Positions 1-8,809 are shown, counted from the first letter of the stretch. The stretch is 64,000 bases of DNA from Nodosilinea sp. P-1105 (GCF_012911975.1 NZ_SMDQ01000001.1:124001-188000); one strand, 5' to 3'. The notes: generated by a model not told the origin, from the sequence alone. Program-made: numbers and translations.

Positions 1-1
1 C

Positions 2-421
2 GCCTTTAGCAAAAGCAATGGCAACCTGGGGGAAACCGGCTGCGTCGGCTGGATGTTTGATCAAAAAGGAGTGGTCACCATCGCTGAGCCCGGCAACGAA
101 GACACCCTGCTGGAAGCCGCCATGGCCGGTAGTGCTGAGTCCTATGAACCCACGGACCTGGATGACGACACCCCCGGCGCCGATGTGTTTTGCGATCCTG
201 CTGATTTGGAACAGCTGGACACCGCCCTGAAGACCCATGGTTACCCGGTCAAGCAAGTGGAACTGCGGTGGATCCCCAGTAACACTGTGATGGTCGACGA
301 CCCGGATCAAGCCCGCTTGCTGCTGAAACTGATGGACGCCCTGGAGGACTTGGACGACGTGCAGTCGGTCACGGCCAATTTTGACCTGGCGGAGGAACTA
401 CTAGAGGCGATGGCCGCCTAG
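2..421 (+). CDS. YebC/PmpR family regulatory protein, C-terminal part
   Basis: Frame 2 is open from the left edge and reads ...GNLGETGCVGWMFDQ, the conserved middle of YebC/PmpR proteins, then about 120 residues to a TAG at 419-421. The acidic C-terminal domain ending near QSVTANFDLAEELLEAMAA is also typical. Family members are cytoplasmic DNA-binding regulators, and some act as translation factors that relieve ribosome stalling on proline-rich stretches. The N-terminal part lies outside the window, so this is an edge truncation and not a broken gene. An internal ATG at 53 is not the start, because the conserved sequence continues upstream of it. Confidence 0.93.
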   Translation, partial: AFSKSNGNLGETGCVGWMFDQKGVVTIAEPGNEDTLLEAAMAGSAESYEPTDLDDDTPGADVFCDPADLEQLDTALKTHGYPVKQVELRWIPSNTVMVDDPDQARLLLKLMDALEDLDDVQSVTANFDLAEELLEAMAA

Positions 422-426
422 GGCAA

Positions 427-640
427 GATCCGAAATCCCCTCCTTTGGAGGCCTGCGCTGAGCCTGTCGAAGTGGGTAGGGGTGGGTCAACTCCAGCCCG
501 AAAGAACCCACCCCGCCCTCCGGGCACCCCTCCCAGGAGGGGACCACCCCGCCCTTTCCTGCGGAACGCTTTTCCTCGGAACGCTTTTCCTCGGAACGCT
601 TCGCGAACGCGAACGCGAACGGGCACCCCGCCGTGGGAGC
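427..640. repeat. Dispersed intergenic repeat, family 1, copy a
   Basis: The gap between the YebC-type gene and the PP2C gene is almost filled by a GC-rich repeat that begins with CCCCTCCTTTGGAGGCCTG and runs through GAGCCTGTCGAAGTGGGTAG. A second block repeats CGGAACGCTTTTCCT and then TTCGCGAACGCGAACG. Related copies sit at 14341-14506, 24899-25037 (inverted), 29577-29710 and 34846-34926. Its ends are complementary, so the whole unit could fold into a long hairpin. Open frames through it are repeat read-through and not genes. Confidence 0.85.
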
Positions 641-701
641 AGGGCTGTTTCATGCTTGTGAGCAAAAAACTAGTCAACAGCCTTAACCTGAAAACCGGCC
701 G

Positions 702-1538
702 TTAAGTCTGGCGATCGTAGCAGCACAACACCAACGTTTTATCATCATCCGTTTTTTGATTCAGCCGCTCGGAAGTCAAAAAGCTAACTAAATAGGCGTC
801 ATCCGCCTCAGGATGAGGCGTCTCCCACAGATACTCCTCCAGGGGGCGAAAGAAGGGGGTAAACGGCTGCCAGTCTTTAAAGCGCAGGGCCACCCGCTCA
901 ATGCCATCGGTGGCCGCACAGATAAACTGCGGCGGTTCTGTGACCACCCGCACCTGCATGGCCTCCAGGGCATTGGCAGCGGTAACAAAGGTGGTCTGGT
1001 TGGCAAATTCCCCCCGATCTGGCTGAAACATCAGGTGGTACTGGGGCTCCGCTGGCATGCCGATGGAGCGGGTACCCTGGGGGGTACAGCGAACCACCAT
1101 AAACCCATCGCCAATTTGCATCGCCGCTATCCAATCTGGGGTGGCCAGGAAGGCCAGCAGGGTGCAGGCCAGATCATCGATGGCATAGCCCTGGCTATCC
1201 GCCTGTTGCTGCAGTCGCGATCGCACCCGCGTTACCACCTTCAAAAACAAATTTTGAATCAGCTCTGCCGAGGGCGACTCTGGCCAGCGCTGCCACGATC
1301 GCTGGTGCTTTTGCAGCCACGCTTCACTGGCCGTCAAAAAATTCAAACTGGTGGATACCGCCAGCTTGGCTCCCACATCGGCATGGGGGGCACTGCCCGC
1401 CCCATCGGCTACGGCCCCCACAATCACCCCCTGGCGATCGCCCGTTGGCACCATCACCGCCCCATAGTCCTGACAGGGCTGCTGCTGCTGTTGATGGCGA
1501 GTGCCAGTGGCCGATCGGGCAATTGCTCTCCAACCCAC
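702..1538 (-). CDS. PP2C-family serine/threonine protein phosphatase
   Basis: A 278-residue cytoplasmic protein with the PP2C signature set: QDYGAV near residue 23, VADGAGS near 43 (metal-binding Asp-Gly), IGDGFMVV in the middle and ATDGIERV towards the end. PP2C enzymes remove phosphate from Ser/Thr using two metal ions. The start is a GTG, and the next in-frame residues GWRAIARSATGTRH match the usual N-terminus of this bacterial subgroup. It lies 9 bp downstream of a VWA gene on the same strand, so the two are probably one transcript. TerY-type VWA proteins and PP2C phosphatases often occur with a Ser/Thr kinase as a third member; none is visible here. The substrate is unknown. Confidence 0.88.
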   Translation of the reverse strand: MGWRAIARSATGTRHQQQQQPCQDYGAVMVPTGDRQGVIVGAVADGAGSAPHADVGAKLAVSTSLNFLTASEAWLQKHQRSWQRWPESPSAELIQNLFLKVVTRVRSRLQQQADSQGYAIDDLACTLLAFLATPDWIAAMQIGDGFMVVRCTPQGTRSIGMPAEPQYHLMFQPDRGEFANQTTFVTAANALEAMQVRVVTEPPQFICAATDGIERVALRFKDWQPFTPFFRPLEEYLWETPHPEADDAYLVSFLTSERLNQKTDDDKTLVLCCYDRQT

Positions 1539-1547
1539 AATGGTTTC

Positions 1548-2204
1548 CTATGTCGTGATTTGACCCCATTCCACCGGGGGTAGGGCCAGGGCCTCCCCCA
1601 CCTTGCTGCTCGACACCCGTTTCATCGAGGTGCTCAGCCAGACAAACATAGGGCTAAAGTCGAGCCCCTTCAGCAGGAGTGGCGGTCGCTCGGCTGGGGC
1701 AATCTGGCTGAGGGTCTTCATATCCGCCCCCTCGACCCCCACCGCAAAGAAGCAGAACTTGCGAGCCGCTTCCCCGGCCCGAATTTTTTCGGCTGCCGTT
1801 TGCCAAACATCGGTGGGGGCCCCATCGGTAATCAAAAAAATCCAGGGCCGATAGTACTGAATGCCATTGGTTTTATACACTTCTTTGCGCCCTTCCAGTA
1901 ATTCCAGGGCGTATTCAACCGCCCCTCCAATGGGGGTTAGCCCATCAGCCACCAACTCGGGGGGCGTCAGGTGGTCAATGGTGGTAAAGTCCTGCACCAG
2001 TCGCACCGGGCCAAAGGCGACAATCGCCACTTCTACACTCAGGGCTGCCTTGGTGTCTTTCAGCACATCTTGCTTAAACACCTGTACCCCCTGGCTCAGC
2101 TGCTGGATCGGCTCCCCCGCCATGGAGTTAGAGGTATCCAGCAGCAAGATCACCGGGCAGCGGTTCTCTGGGTTTTCAACGAATTCGGGTAAGCCTACCG
2201 GCAT
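1548..2204 (-). CDS. VWA domain protein, TerY-like
   Basis: A 218-residue von Willebrand factor A protein. The MIDAS metal site is visible: DTSNSM near residue 23 (DxSxS), a Thr in the GLTPIGGAV segment and LITDGAPTD near residue 130. The size and sequence fit the TerY-like group, small cytoplasmic VWA proteins named from tellurite-resistance clusters. The ATG at 2204 is preceded by a purine-rich GGGGGAA stretch. It is the first gene of a pair with the PP2C phosphatase. No other ter genes (TerD/TerC type) are seen, so a tellurite role should not be assumed; a phospho-signalling pair is the better inference. Confidence 0.88.
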   Translation of the reverse strand: MPVGLPEFVENPENRCPVILLLDTSNSMAGEPIQQLSQGVQVFKQDVLKDTKAALSVEVAIVAFGPVRLVQDFTTIDHLTPPELVADGLTPIGGAVEYALELLEGRKEVYKTNGIQYYRPWIFLITDGAPTDVWQTAAEKIRAGEAARKFCFFAVGVEGADMKTLSQIAPAERPPLLLKGLDFSPMFVWLSTSMKRVSSSKVGEALALPPVEWGQITT

Positions 2205-2305
2205 GGAATTCCCCCTTCGACGTCAAGCTACCGTCTGATTTGTCATGGGCTAATCATATTAGCCGATGGGTCACTCCCCAAGGCAGCAGCGAAGATTCTT
2301 AGCAA

Positions 2306-3610
2306 TCAAGCCCTGGTTAATTCCTCAATCACGATCGCGGCCAGCTTGTCTGAGGCTCCCGGTTTCCCCCGCACCGCTAGCAGGTCCTGGCCCATGGCCT
2401 CTAGCTGCTGCGGCTGCTCCAGGTAGTTCACGGCTTGCTTGGCCACCTGGTCCGGGGTTAAAGGCCCAATCAGCTCCGGCACAACCTCTCGGCCTGCCCA
2501 AATGTTGGGCCAGGCGAACCGCTGTCCTTCTCGGTAAATTCGCTTTAGCACCAGGCGGTTGATCACCCTAGCCAGGGGATTGCCTACCCCTGGCAAGTTC
2601 ATCAGCATACCGGGGATGCCATCCCAGGCTTTCATCGCCTCCAGCTTTTGGGTGGGCAGCAGGACGATCATCGGCACCCCCAGGGCACCCAACTCGGCGG
2701 TGTTGGCCCCCACAGTGGTCAGACACAGGCGAAATTGACTGAGCAGGTCGTAGGCCGGGTGGGTCTGCCACAGCAGTACCTCCAGCCCAGCGGGGGTACG
2801 CAGCTTCGGTAAGGGAGAATCGGCCTCCACCAGGGTGGCTAGGGGGGCGGCAGGTTGGCCCAGGACCTCTCCCTGCAACAGGCCAATGTCAGGGTTTTGG
2901 CCCGGATCAGCCAACTGGGCCAACGTTGCTAGGGGCAACATCGGGGCCACGGGAATCACAAATTTGGTCTGGGGCCGTTGTTGCTGCATGGCCGCCGCCA
3001 CCATTAGAGCAAAGGGCAAACCCACACTCAGCTTATTTTTCTTAGACCCCGGCATCAGTCCGACCAGGTCATCGCCGGGCTCTAGGCCCAGCTCCTGGCG
3101 AATCGACTGGGTGGCGGTGGCGTCGGCCCCAACATCGGCCATCAAATCGCCAATCACCGCGCACTTGGGGCGAGATTGGGTGGGTACGGCCGCCATCACC
3201 TTAGGGGTCATACAGCCAAACCGGTCGATCCAGCGGTGCCAGCGGGCCTCCCACTCGGCATAGACCACCGTGCGATAGCCCAGGCGTTTACCAATCACCA
3301 GGGGGTAGACCTGGTCTCCCCCTAAAAACACCACCACCCCCTGGGGACGCCAATCCCAGTTGGTGGCCGTTTTACCCCTCAGCAAAAAGGGGAAGAAATG
3401 GTTTGCCCCCTGCACCCGGTCCACCTCTGGGAAGCCACGGACAATGTCAGCTTCACGGCCCGAGGCATTGGTACAGGGGGATAGGACCACAGAAATACGA
3501 GCTTGGGCGGAGCCAGGCAGCTGCGATCGCAGGGCTTTAACCACCGGTCTGACCCAGGTCGATACCTCCCCCGGCCCATTGGACAAAATTAAAATATCGT
3601 AGGGAACCAT
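2306..3610 (-). CDS. Lipid-A-disaccharide synthase-related protein
   Basis: A 434-residue protein starting MVPYDILILSNGPGEVSTW, which matches a cyanobacterial/plastid-lineage family related to LpxB glycosyltransferases. The GPGEVSTW segment and the later VGLMPGSKKNKL and TTVGANTAELGALGVP blocks correspond to the nucleotide-sugar-binding fold (GT-B). True LpxB joins UDP-diacylglucosamine to lipid X in the inner leaflet of the cytoplasmic membrane. The reaction of this related family has not been settled, so it is better not named lpxB. The ATG at 3610 is clear. It is transcribed alone and away from the pentapeptide gene. A short perfect palindrome (GGCTAAT/ATTAGCC, 2248-2264) follows its 3' end, but without a T-tract. 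Confidence 0.85.
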   Translation of the reverse strand: MVPYDILILSNGPGEVSTWVRPVVKALRSQLPGSAQARISVVLSPCTNASGREADIVRGFPEVDRVQGANHFFPFLLRGKTATNWDWRPQGVVVFLGGDQVYPLVIGKRLGYRTVVYAEWEARWHRWIDRFGCMTPKVMAAVPTQSRPKCAVIGDLMADVGADATATQSIRQELGLEPGDDLVGLMPGSKKNKLSVGLPFALMVAAAMQQQRPQTKFVIPVAPMLPLATLAQLADPGQNPDIGLLQGEVLGQPAAPLATLVEADSPLPKLRTPAGLEVLLWQTHPAYDLLSQFRLCLTTVGANTAELGALGVPMIVLLPTQKLEAMKAWDGIPGMLMNLPGVGNPLARVINRLVLKRIYREGQRFAWPNIWAGREVVPELIGPLTPDQVAKQAVNYLEQPQQLEAMGQDLLAVRGKPGASDKLAAIVIEELTRA

Positions 3611-3821
3611 AATCGAATACGGGGCGGCATCTGGATTGTTCTGTTACCGTCAATCAATGCCACAATAACCTGATGAACAGGCACTATGCCCTATGGACAT
3701 AACGAGGGGAGATCCAATGGGTTAATTCACATCAGCAAAATCGTCTAAGCATCGCAATCAAATGTTGAGCCCTAGAGCGCTACTCATTCGACTTGACACC
3801 AGACTCACGCTGTGACTGACC

Positions 3822-4637
3822 GTGGCTAATTTTGAACATCTCAACATTTTAAAACAGGGTGTTCCACAGTGGAATAACTGGAGACAAGACCATGACGCCC
3901 CCAGCCCTGACTTTCGGGATGCGGAACTCAGCCAGATCAACCTGAAACGGGCTAACCTGACCGGAGCTGACTTCAGCGGTGCCGACCTTAGAGAGGCCAA
4001 CCTCAGTCAGGCCATGCTGCGTCAGGCTAACTTTAGTCGAGCGGATTTAAGTCGGGCCAATTTGTCAGAATCCCATCTACATGGGGCCGAGTTGAGCCGG
4101 GCCAACCTCAGTGAGGTGACGCTGTTTCGGGCGATTCTGATTAAAGCCACCTTGTTCAGAACCCTGCTCAAGAAAGCCAACCTTAAAGGAGCGATTCTGA
4201 TTGAAGCGGACTTAACCGGGGCCAAACTGATCGAAGCCAGCCTCACCGAAGCTAGTTTGATTGGGGCTTACCTGAACAACGCCACCATGGACTGGGCCGA
4301 TTTACGCCATGCTGATTTAAGTAATGCCAGCCTGCGAGGGGCGATTCTGATTCAGGCCAACCTGCATGGGGCCACCCTGATGGAAGTCATTCTGACGCGG
4401 GCCGTACTGATTCGGGCCAACCTCAGCCAGGCCGACTGTAGCCATGGCAACCTCAAGGCCACCAATTTAAGCTACGCCAACCTCAGCCGCACTAACCTCA
4501 GCTATGCCAACCTCAGCGAGGCTAACCTCAGCCACACCTTACCGGGGTTGGCCAAGCTTTGCCATACCATCCTGCCCCGAGGGATTAAGCTAGACCCCAA
4601 CCGTGACTGCCAGACCCTGGGCCTGATTAACAAGTAG
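3822..4637 (+). CDS. Pentapeptide repeat protein
   Basis: A 271-residue protein in which nearly everything from about residue 28 to 245 is built of A(D/N)LXX pentapeptides (RANLTGADFSGADL and so on), which fold as a right-handed quadrilateral beta helix. There is no signal peptide or membrane segment, so it is probably cytosolic. The start is a GTG that gives the N-terminus MANFEHLN; no ATG lies upstream in frame. Short DNA motifs such as GCGATTCTGATT recur inside the gene, as expected of a repeat protein. Cyanobacteria have many such proteins, mostly of unknown function. Some relatives mimic DNA and protect gyrase, but nothing here points to that role. Confidence 0.92.
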   Translation: MANFEHLNILKQGVPQWNNWRQDHDAPSPDFRDAELSQINLKRANLTGADFSGADLREANLSQAMLRQANFSRADLSRANLSESHLHGAELSRANLSEVTLFRAILIKATLFRTLLKKANLKGAILIEADLTGAKLIEASLTEASLIGAYLNNATMDWADLRHADLSNASLRGAILIQANLHGATLMEVILTRAVLIRANLSQADCSHGNLKATNLSYANLSRTNLSYANLSEANLSHTLPGLAKLCHTILPRGIKLDPNRDCQTLGLINK

Positions 4638-4676
4638 AGGCTCACCCTTCTGACTTTTGCCTTCTGCCTTCCCATA

Positions 4677-5504
4677 CTAGTCTTGCTGGTGAGCAAACTG
4701 GTGAGCTCCAATCGCAGCCAACCCTCCAGCCACCGCCACTAACACTGGAATGGTAAACCAGGGAAACTCCAGCACTGGCTTGTAGGCGGCCGCCCGCAGC
4801 CCCAACGTGGTGTAAGTCAGGGGCAACAGATAGACAATCCCCTTCAAGGTCAGGGGTAGGGTACTGGGGTCAAAGAAGGTCCCCCCCAAGAAGGACATGG
4901 GCACAATCAGAAAGTTGTTGAAAAGACCCACGCTTTCCAGGGACTTCACATTCAGTCCCACAATTACCCCCAGCCCCGCAAAGACGGCGCAGTTGAGCAC
5001 CACCAGCAACAAAAACAGCGGGTTCAAGAAGCTCCAAAACCGGCCGGTAAATAGCACCGCCACCAGGATCACGGCTCCAGCGGTCATCATACCTCGCACA
5101 ATCCCCGCCAGCATCTTACCCAGGTGCAACGCCAGGGGATGCACTGGGTACAGCAGCATTTCTTCAAAGGTCTTGGTGAACAGGCGATCGCCACAGATGG
5201 AAAAGGTCGTGCCTCCAAAGCTAATCACCATAGACGACAGGGCTACCATCCCCGGCAAAATAAATTCCAGGTAGGTATCCCCAACCGGGGGCGTAGACAC
5301 CTGGTCAATGGCGCTGCCCAGCCCCAGACCAAAAGCCAGGATGTAGATCAGCGGCGACACCAACCCCGAGGCCGCCACCTGGGGAATCCGCACCCGCAGA
5401 TCCAACCAGTCGCCCCAGAAAATCGTCAACGTATCGCTCCACAGGGTGCGCAGGGATAGCCGTACCGTTTGACGAGCCTTGGAGGTAGAAAGGGTATTTA
5501 CCAC
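4677..5504 (-). CDS. ABC-2 type transporter permease
   Basis: A 275-residue integral membrane protein with about six hydrophobic segments and the ABC-2 layout (long central SMVISFGGTTFSICGDRLFTKTFEEMLLYPV loop region). It resembles the permeases of drug, polyketide or polysaccharide exporters of the DrrB/NodJ type. The N-terminal 35 residues are cytoplasmic and basic. A GTG at 5504 is the likely start. It is downstream of an ATP-binding gene (5730-6677), with a 56-residue membrane protein between them, forming a probable three-gene exporter operon. The substrate cannot be told from the sequence. Confidence 0.9.
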   Translation of the reverse strand: MVNTLSTSKARQTVRLSLRTLWSDTLTIFWGDWLDLRVRIPQVAASGLVSPLIYILAFGLGLGSAIDQVSTPPVGDTYLEFILPGMVALSSMVISFGGTTFSICGDRLFTKTFEEMLLYPVHPLALHLGKMLAGIVRGMMTAGAVILVAVLFTGRFWSFLNPLFLLLVVLNCAVFAGLGVIVGLNVKSLESVGLFNNFLIVPMSFLGGTFFDPSTLPLTLKGIVYLLPLTYTTLGLRAAAYKPVLEFPWFTIPVLVAVAGGLAAIGAHQFAHQQD

Positions 5505-5562
5505 AACACTATCCTGTAACCTTTCTTAATAGTTTACGCCCTGGGGGACTTCCCGCCAAAAG

Positions 5563-5733
5563 TCAGCGCAGTTCCCAATAGCGGCTGCCCCACACACAGA
5601 CCCCTGCACCTAGAAACGCTAAGGCCGCCAACCCTGTCGCTAGGGTGGGGGGCAAATCCGTAGCCCCCTGTACCAGCCCCAACCCCCACACCTGAGCCCA
5701 AAGAATAGAGGTTGAGGAGCGCACTGAGGTCAT
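5563..5733 (-). CDS. Small membrane protein between ABC exporter genes
   Basis: A 56-codon frame, MTSVRSSTSILWAQVWG...YWELR, whose ATG overlaps the TGA of the upstream ATPase gene as ATGA. This strongly suggests translational coupling. It carries two hydrophobic stretches (about residues 10-24 and 31-48) separated by a short polar LPPT turn and has a basic/aromatic end, so it probably forms a helical hairpin in the inner membrane. It could be an accessory subunit of the exporter encoded on both sides. No family is recognised, and it is short enough that chance cannot be fully excluded. Confidence 0.6.
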   Translation of the reverse strand: MTSVRSSTSILWAQVWGLGLVQGATDLPPTLATGLAALAFLGAGVCVWGSRYWELR

Positions 5734-6677
5734 CCTCGGCCTCCCAGGGGGCCTGCCACCTGAACGGGGGTATCGGCCCCGAGCTGGCGCGTTACCTCTA
5801 AATAAACATGCTCTAGTTTCACCGGGTGGCGCGCAATGGAGTCGAGGGGAACACCGTCGAACCGATCCAGGAGATCCTTTAGAGTCAGCTTGTCGGGTAC
5901 CCAGAAGGCCAGATCGCCGCCATAGTTGCGATGGGTATAGCCCAGGTGTCGGGCGCGGGCAATCGCCTGTTCGGGGTCTGCGGTCTCTATGGTCACAATT
6001 TCATGGGCCGGAATCTGCGATCGCAGATCCCCTAAGGTGCCCTCAGCCAACAGTTGCCCCTCTCGCAAAATGCCGACCCGCTGGCACAGTCGCTCCACTT
6101 CGTCGAACAGATGGGTGGTCAGCAGCACCGTCACCCCCATCGCCTTGAACTGGCGAATCAACTGCCAGAGGTCATGGCGGGCTTCAATATCTAGGCCAGT
6201 GGTGGGTTCATCCAAAATCACCAGTCTGGGTCGATGTAACATCGCGGCCGCCAGACTCAGCCGCCGCTGCATGCCACCGCTCAGCCGTTCCACCGGGGTG
6301 TACTTTTGGCTCAGCAGGTCCACCGCCTCCAGGCAGACCTCAATCCGCTGACGACATTCCTGGCGAGACAGGCCATACAACCGCCCTAGGAAAGCCAAAT
6401 TGTCGCGGCAGGTGAGGCTGGTGTACAGCAAGTTGCTCTGGGGCACGATGCCCACCGCCCGCTTAGTGCTGTGGCCAGCCGGCTTACCGTCAATCATGAC
6501 CGTGCCCGAGTCGGCCTGCAAAAGCCCGCAAATAATGTTGATCGTGGTGGTTTTGCCGGCCCCGTTCGGTCCCAGCAATCCGTAGATTTCCCCAGGTTGC
6601 AAGGCCAGACTGAGATCTTGCAGAACTGGCTTAGAGCCATAGTGCTTGCAGAGGCGATCGAGGATAAGCATAGGCAT
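5730..6677 (-). CDS. ABC transporter ATP-binding protein
   Basis: A 315-residue ATPase with a complete motif set: Walker A GPNGAGKTT near residue 38, Q-loop, signature LSGGMQRRLSLAAA near 138, Walker B LVILDEPTTGLD and switch His in TTHLFDEVERL. The C-terminal region of about 90 residues (AHEIVTIETADPEQAIARAR...) is the DrrA/CcmA-type extension found with ABC-2 permeases. It powers export through the membrane partner encoded at 4677-5504. The first gene of the operon starts with ATG at 6677, and its stop codon overlaps the start of the small membrane protein. A multidrug, polysaccharide or lipid exporter are all possible. Confidence 0.93.
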   Translation of the reverse strand: MPMLILDRLCKHYGSKPVLQDLSLALQPGEIYGLLGPNGAGKTTTINIICGLLQADSGTVMIDGKPAGHSTKRAVGIVPQSNLLYTSLTCRDNLAFLGRLYGLSRQECRQRIEVCLEAVDLLSQKYTPVERLSGGMQRRLSLAAAMLHRPRLVILDEPTTGLDIEARHDLWQLIRQFKAMGVTVLLTTHLFDEVERLCQRVGILREGQLLAEGTLGDLRSQIPAHEIVTIETADPEQAIARARHLGYTHRNYGGDLAFWVPDKLTLKDLLDRFDGVPLDSIARHPVKLEHVYLEVTRQLGADTPVQVAGPLGGRG

Positions 6678-6794
6678 TTATTTAAACGTCGAGGTATGAA
6701 ATCTCTTGGGTAACCCTGGTTAGACCCCCTTGCCGTTAGCTATGCTCAAGACTGGAGGCAAGGAAAGCCCTTGTATCTTATCAGTGAGGACCCT

Positions 6795-7184
6795 ATGGCT
6801 GGTGACCGTGAACTTGTTTTAGCCGCGAACCAGACGTTTTATCGGTCCTTCGAGAAGAAGGACCTGGAGGCAATGGAAGCACTATGGTCGAAAGGGATGG
6901 GCTGCCTTTGTATTCATCCTGGACGCGACGCCCTGAAAGGCTGGGATGACATCCGTGACGCCTGGGCCCGCATCTTTAAGAACACCAGCTACTTAGAAAT
7001 TGATACTGATATTTTGACCGTGGAAGTTAGTGGCGACCTGGCCTACGTGGTGCTGATAGAAAATGTTCTGCAAATTAGCAATGGTCGCCGCCTGGAAGCC
7101 CGATCGATGGCCACTAACGGGTTTGAGCGCATGGCCGGGCGCTGGTACATGATTCATCACCATGGCAGCCCCGTGATTGACTAG
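6795..7184 (+). CDS. NTF2-like / SnoaL-type domain protein
   Basis: A protein of about 129 residues with the alpha+beta cone fold pattern: N-terminal helix NQTFYRSFEKKDLEAMEALWS, the CIHPGRDALKGWDDIRDAW turn and C-terminal strands ending NGFERMAGRWYMIHHHGSPV. This subgroup (ketosteroid-isomerase-like, often annotated nuclear transport factor 2 family) is widespread in cyanobacteria, algae and plants, and its role is poorly defined. The ATG at 6795 is chosen over an upstream codon at 6771 because a GTGAGGA element lies 7 bases ahead of it. It is transcribed convergently with dusA. Confidence 0.82.
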   Translation: MAGDRELVLAANQTFYRSFEKKDLEAMEALWSKGMGCLCIHPGRDALKGWDDIRDAWARIFKNTSYLEIDTDILTVEVSGDLAYVVLIENVLQISNGRRLEARSMATNGFERMAGRWYMIHHHGSPVID

Positions 7185-7278
7185 TACCACCTGGCAGAAA
7201 TACGGCCATCGTTATCGAGGGTGGCAGGTGTCAGGTGTCAGGTATCAGAAATGGTTGGCTGACTTATGCCGCAGACCA

Positions 7279-8286
7279 CTAGTAACTCATTACCGCTGCC
7301 AGGGCCCGCTGCACCACCTCCACCCCAGCCCCAGGCTTACAGGATTGCTCCGTTAACATTCGCTTCCACTGACGGCTGCCCGGCTGCCCGGTAAACAACA
7401 TCAGCATATGGCGGGTAATTTTGTTCAGCTTCAGCCCCTGACTGGTCCAGTGATCAATGTAGGGTAGCATTGCCTCCACCACCTGCTGGCGGCTAGGTGG
7501 TGGGCTGGGGCCGGCAAAGTACTGCTGATCGACCGTGGCAAACAGATAGGGATTGTCGTAGGCGGCCCGACCAATCATCACCCCATCCACCTGGGTCAAC
7601 TGCTCTGTCACCTGGGCCAGGTGGGTAAAGCCACCATTAATCTCAATCCACAGCTGGGGGAAGTCCTGCTTGAGTCGGTGTACCTCGCCATAGCGCAGGG
7701 GGGGAATGGTGCGATTGTCTTTGGGGCTGAGCCCTTGCAGCCAGGCTTTGCGGGCATGGACGGTAAAGTGGCGGCAGCCGGTTTGGGCGACGGTGGCCAC
7801 AAACTGGGCCATGTGGTCATAGCTATCCAGCTCGTCCACCCCGATGCGGTGCTTAACGCTGACCGGCAGGGGGCTAGCTGCCATCATGGCGGCGATGACG
7901 TCGGCGACCCGCTGGGGCTGGGCCATCAGGCAAGCGCCAAAGTTGCCGTTTTGGACGCGATCGCTGGGGCAACCCACATTTAAATTAATCGCGTCATAGC
8001 CGTAGGCCACCGCCGCCCGGGCCGCTTCCGCCAGCAACCTGGGGTCGTCGCCCCCCACTTGCAGTACCAGAGGTTTTTCGTCGGCGGTAAAACCAAGTAG
8101 GTGATCGCGATCGCCGTGGTAAATCGCCTGGGCCGTCACCATTTCGGTGTACAGCAGGGTGCGCCGAGTGATCTGCCGCATGACGTAACGGTAGTGGCGA
8201 TCGGTGCGATCCATCATCGGGGCCACACTCAGGGGCACCTCAATGGCGGCGGTTGAGGGTACAGGTGAGGTCAAAGGGGCGATCAT
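7279..8286 (-). CDS. dusA: tRNA-dihydrouridine(20/20a) synthase DusA
   Basis: A 335-residue flavoenzyme that reduces uridine to dihydrouridine in the tRNA D-loop using FMN and NADPH. Visible motifs are VAPMMDRTDRHYRY at the N-terminus, LYTEMVTAQA, LQVGGDDP, INLNVGCPSDRVQNGNFGACLM (catalytic Cys in the NVGCPS block), VSVKHRIGVDE and DGVMIGRAAYDNPYLF. The length and the DRTDRHYR signature fit DusA and not DusB or DusC. It starts with ATG at 8286 and runs divergently from the DUF2237 gene, with about 140 bp between them holding both promoters. Confidence 0.95.
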   Translation of the reverse strand: MIAPLTSPVPSTAAIEVPLSVAPMMDRTDRHYRYVMRQITRRTLLYTEMVTAQAIYHGDRDHLLGFTADEKPLVLQVGGDDPRLLAEAARAAVAYGYDAINLNVGCPSDRVQNGNFGACLMAQPQRVADVIAAMMAASPLPVSVKHRIGVDELDSYDHMAQFVATVAQTGCRHFTVHARKAWLQGLSPKDNRTIPPLRYGEVHRLKQDFPQLWIEINGGFTHLAQVTEQLTQVDGVMIGRAAYDNPYLFATVDQQYFAGPSPPPSRQQVVEAMLPYIDHWTSQGLKLNKITRHMLMLFTGQPGSRQWKRMLTEQSCKPGAGVEVVQRALAAVMSY

Positions 8287-8425
8287 CCGGGCTAACTCAG
8301 GCGGCGTAACCCATCCAGCCTATCCTATCTCGTCTGGGATTTTAGCGGTTTCCCGCTGCCCCTCTCCCCGCCCGCCCAGGAACCGTAGTACAACAGGGGA
8401 AAGTACTGCTGCGAGACAACTACCC

Positions 8426-8809
8426 ATGACTAACTCCGCCACCACCCAAGCTAGCAACGTGTTGGGTACCCCCCTGGGCACCTGCTGCACCGCCCCCATG
8501 ACCGGCTTTTACCGGGATGGCTGCTGCAATACCGGCGCTGGCGACATGGGCGCCCATGTGGTCTGTGCCCAAATGACGGAGGCGTTTTTGACCTTCACCC
8601 AACAGCAGGGTAATGATCTGTCGACCCCCATGCCAGCGTTTCAGTTTCCAGGGCTAAAACCCGGCGATCGCTGGTGTCTCTGTGCCCCCCGCTGGCAGGA
8701 AGCCCTGGACGCTGGCGTGGCTCCCCCGGTGGTGTTGGAGGCCACCCACGCCTCGGCCCTGGAATATGTTTCTATGGCGGAACTGAAAGCTCACGCAGTA
8801 GGGTCTTAA
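8426..8809 (+). CDS. DUF2237 family protein
   Basis: A 127-residue protein matching DUF2237: NVLGTPLGTCCTAPMTGFYR at the N-terminus, DGCCNTGAGDMGAHVVCAQM, then FSRPGDRW-like PGLKPGDRWCLCAPRW and EATHASALEYV at the end. The many conserved cysteines and histidines hint at metal binding, but no activity is established for the family. The ATG at 8426 is chosen because the conserved domain begins about ten residues later; the longer open frame upstream to 8204 overlaps dusA and is not credible. Confidence 0.9.
   Translation: MTNSATTQASNVLGTPLGTCCTAPMTGFYRDGCCNTGAGDMGAHVVCAQMTEAFLTFTQQQGNDLSTPMPAFQFPGLKPGDRWCLCAPRWQEALDAGVAPPVVLEATHASALEYVSMAELKAHAVGS

Noticed and set aside
445-705. 86-codon and 102-codon frames over 369-705 on both strands
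   Set aside because: They translate the family 1 repeat and have no protein features.
2306-3610. Calling this gene lpxB
   Set aside because: It belongs to a related cyanobacterial family, and no other lipid A genes are in the window, so the specific reaction is not supported.
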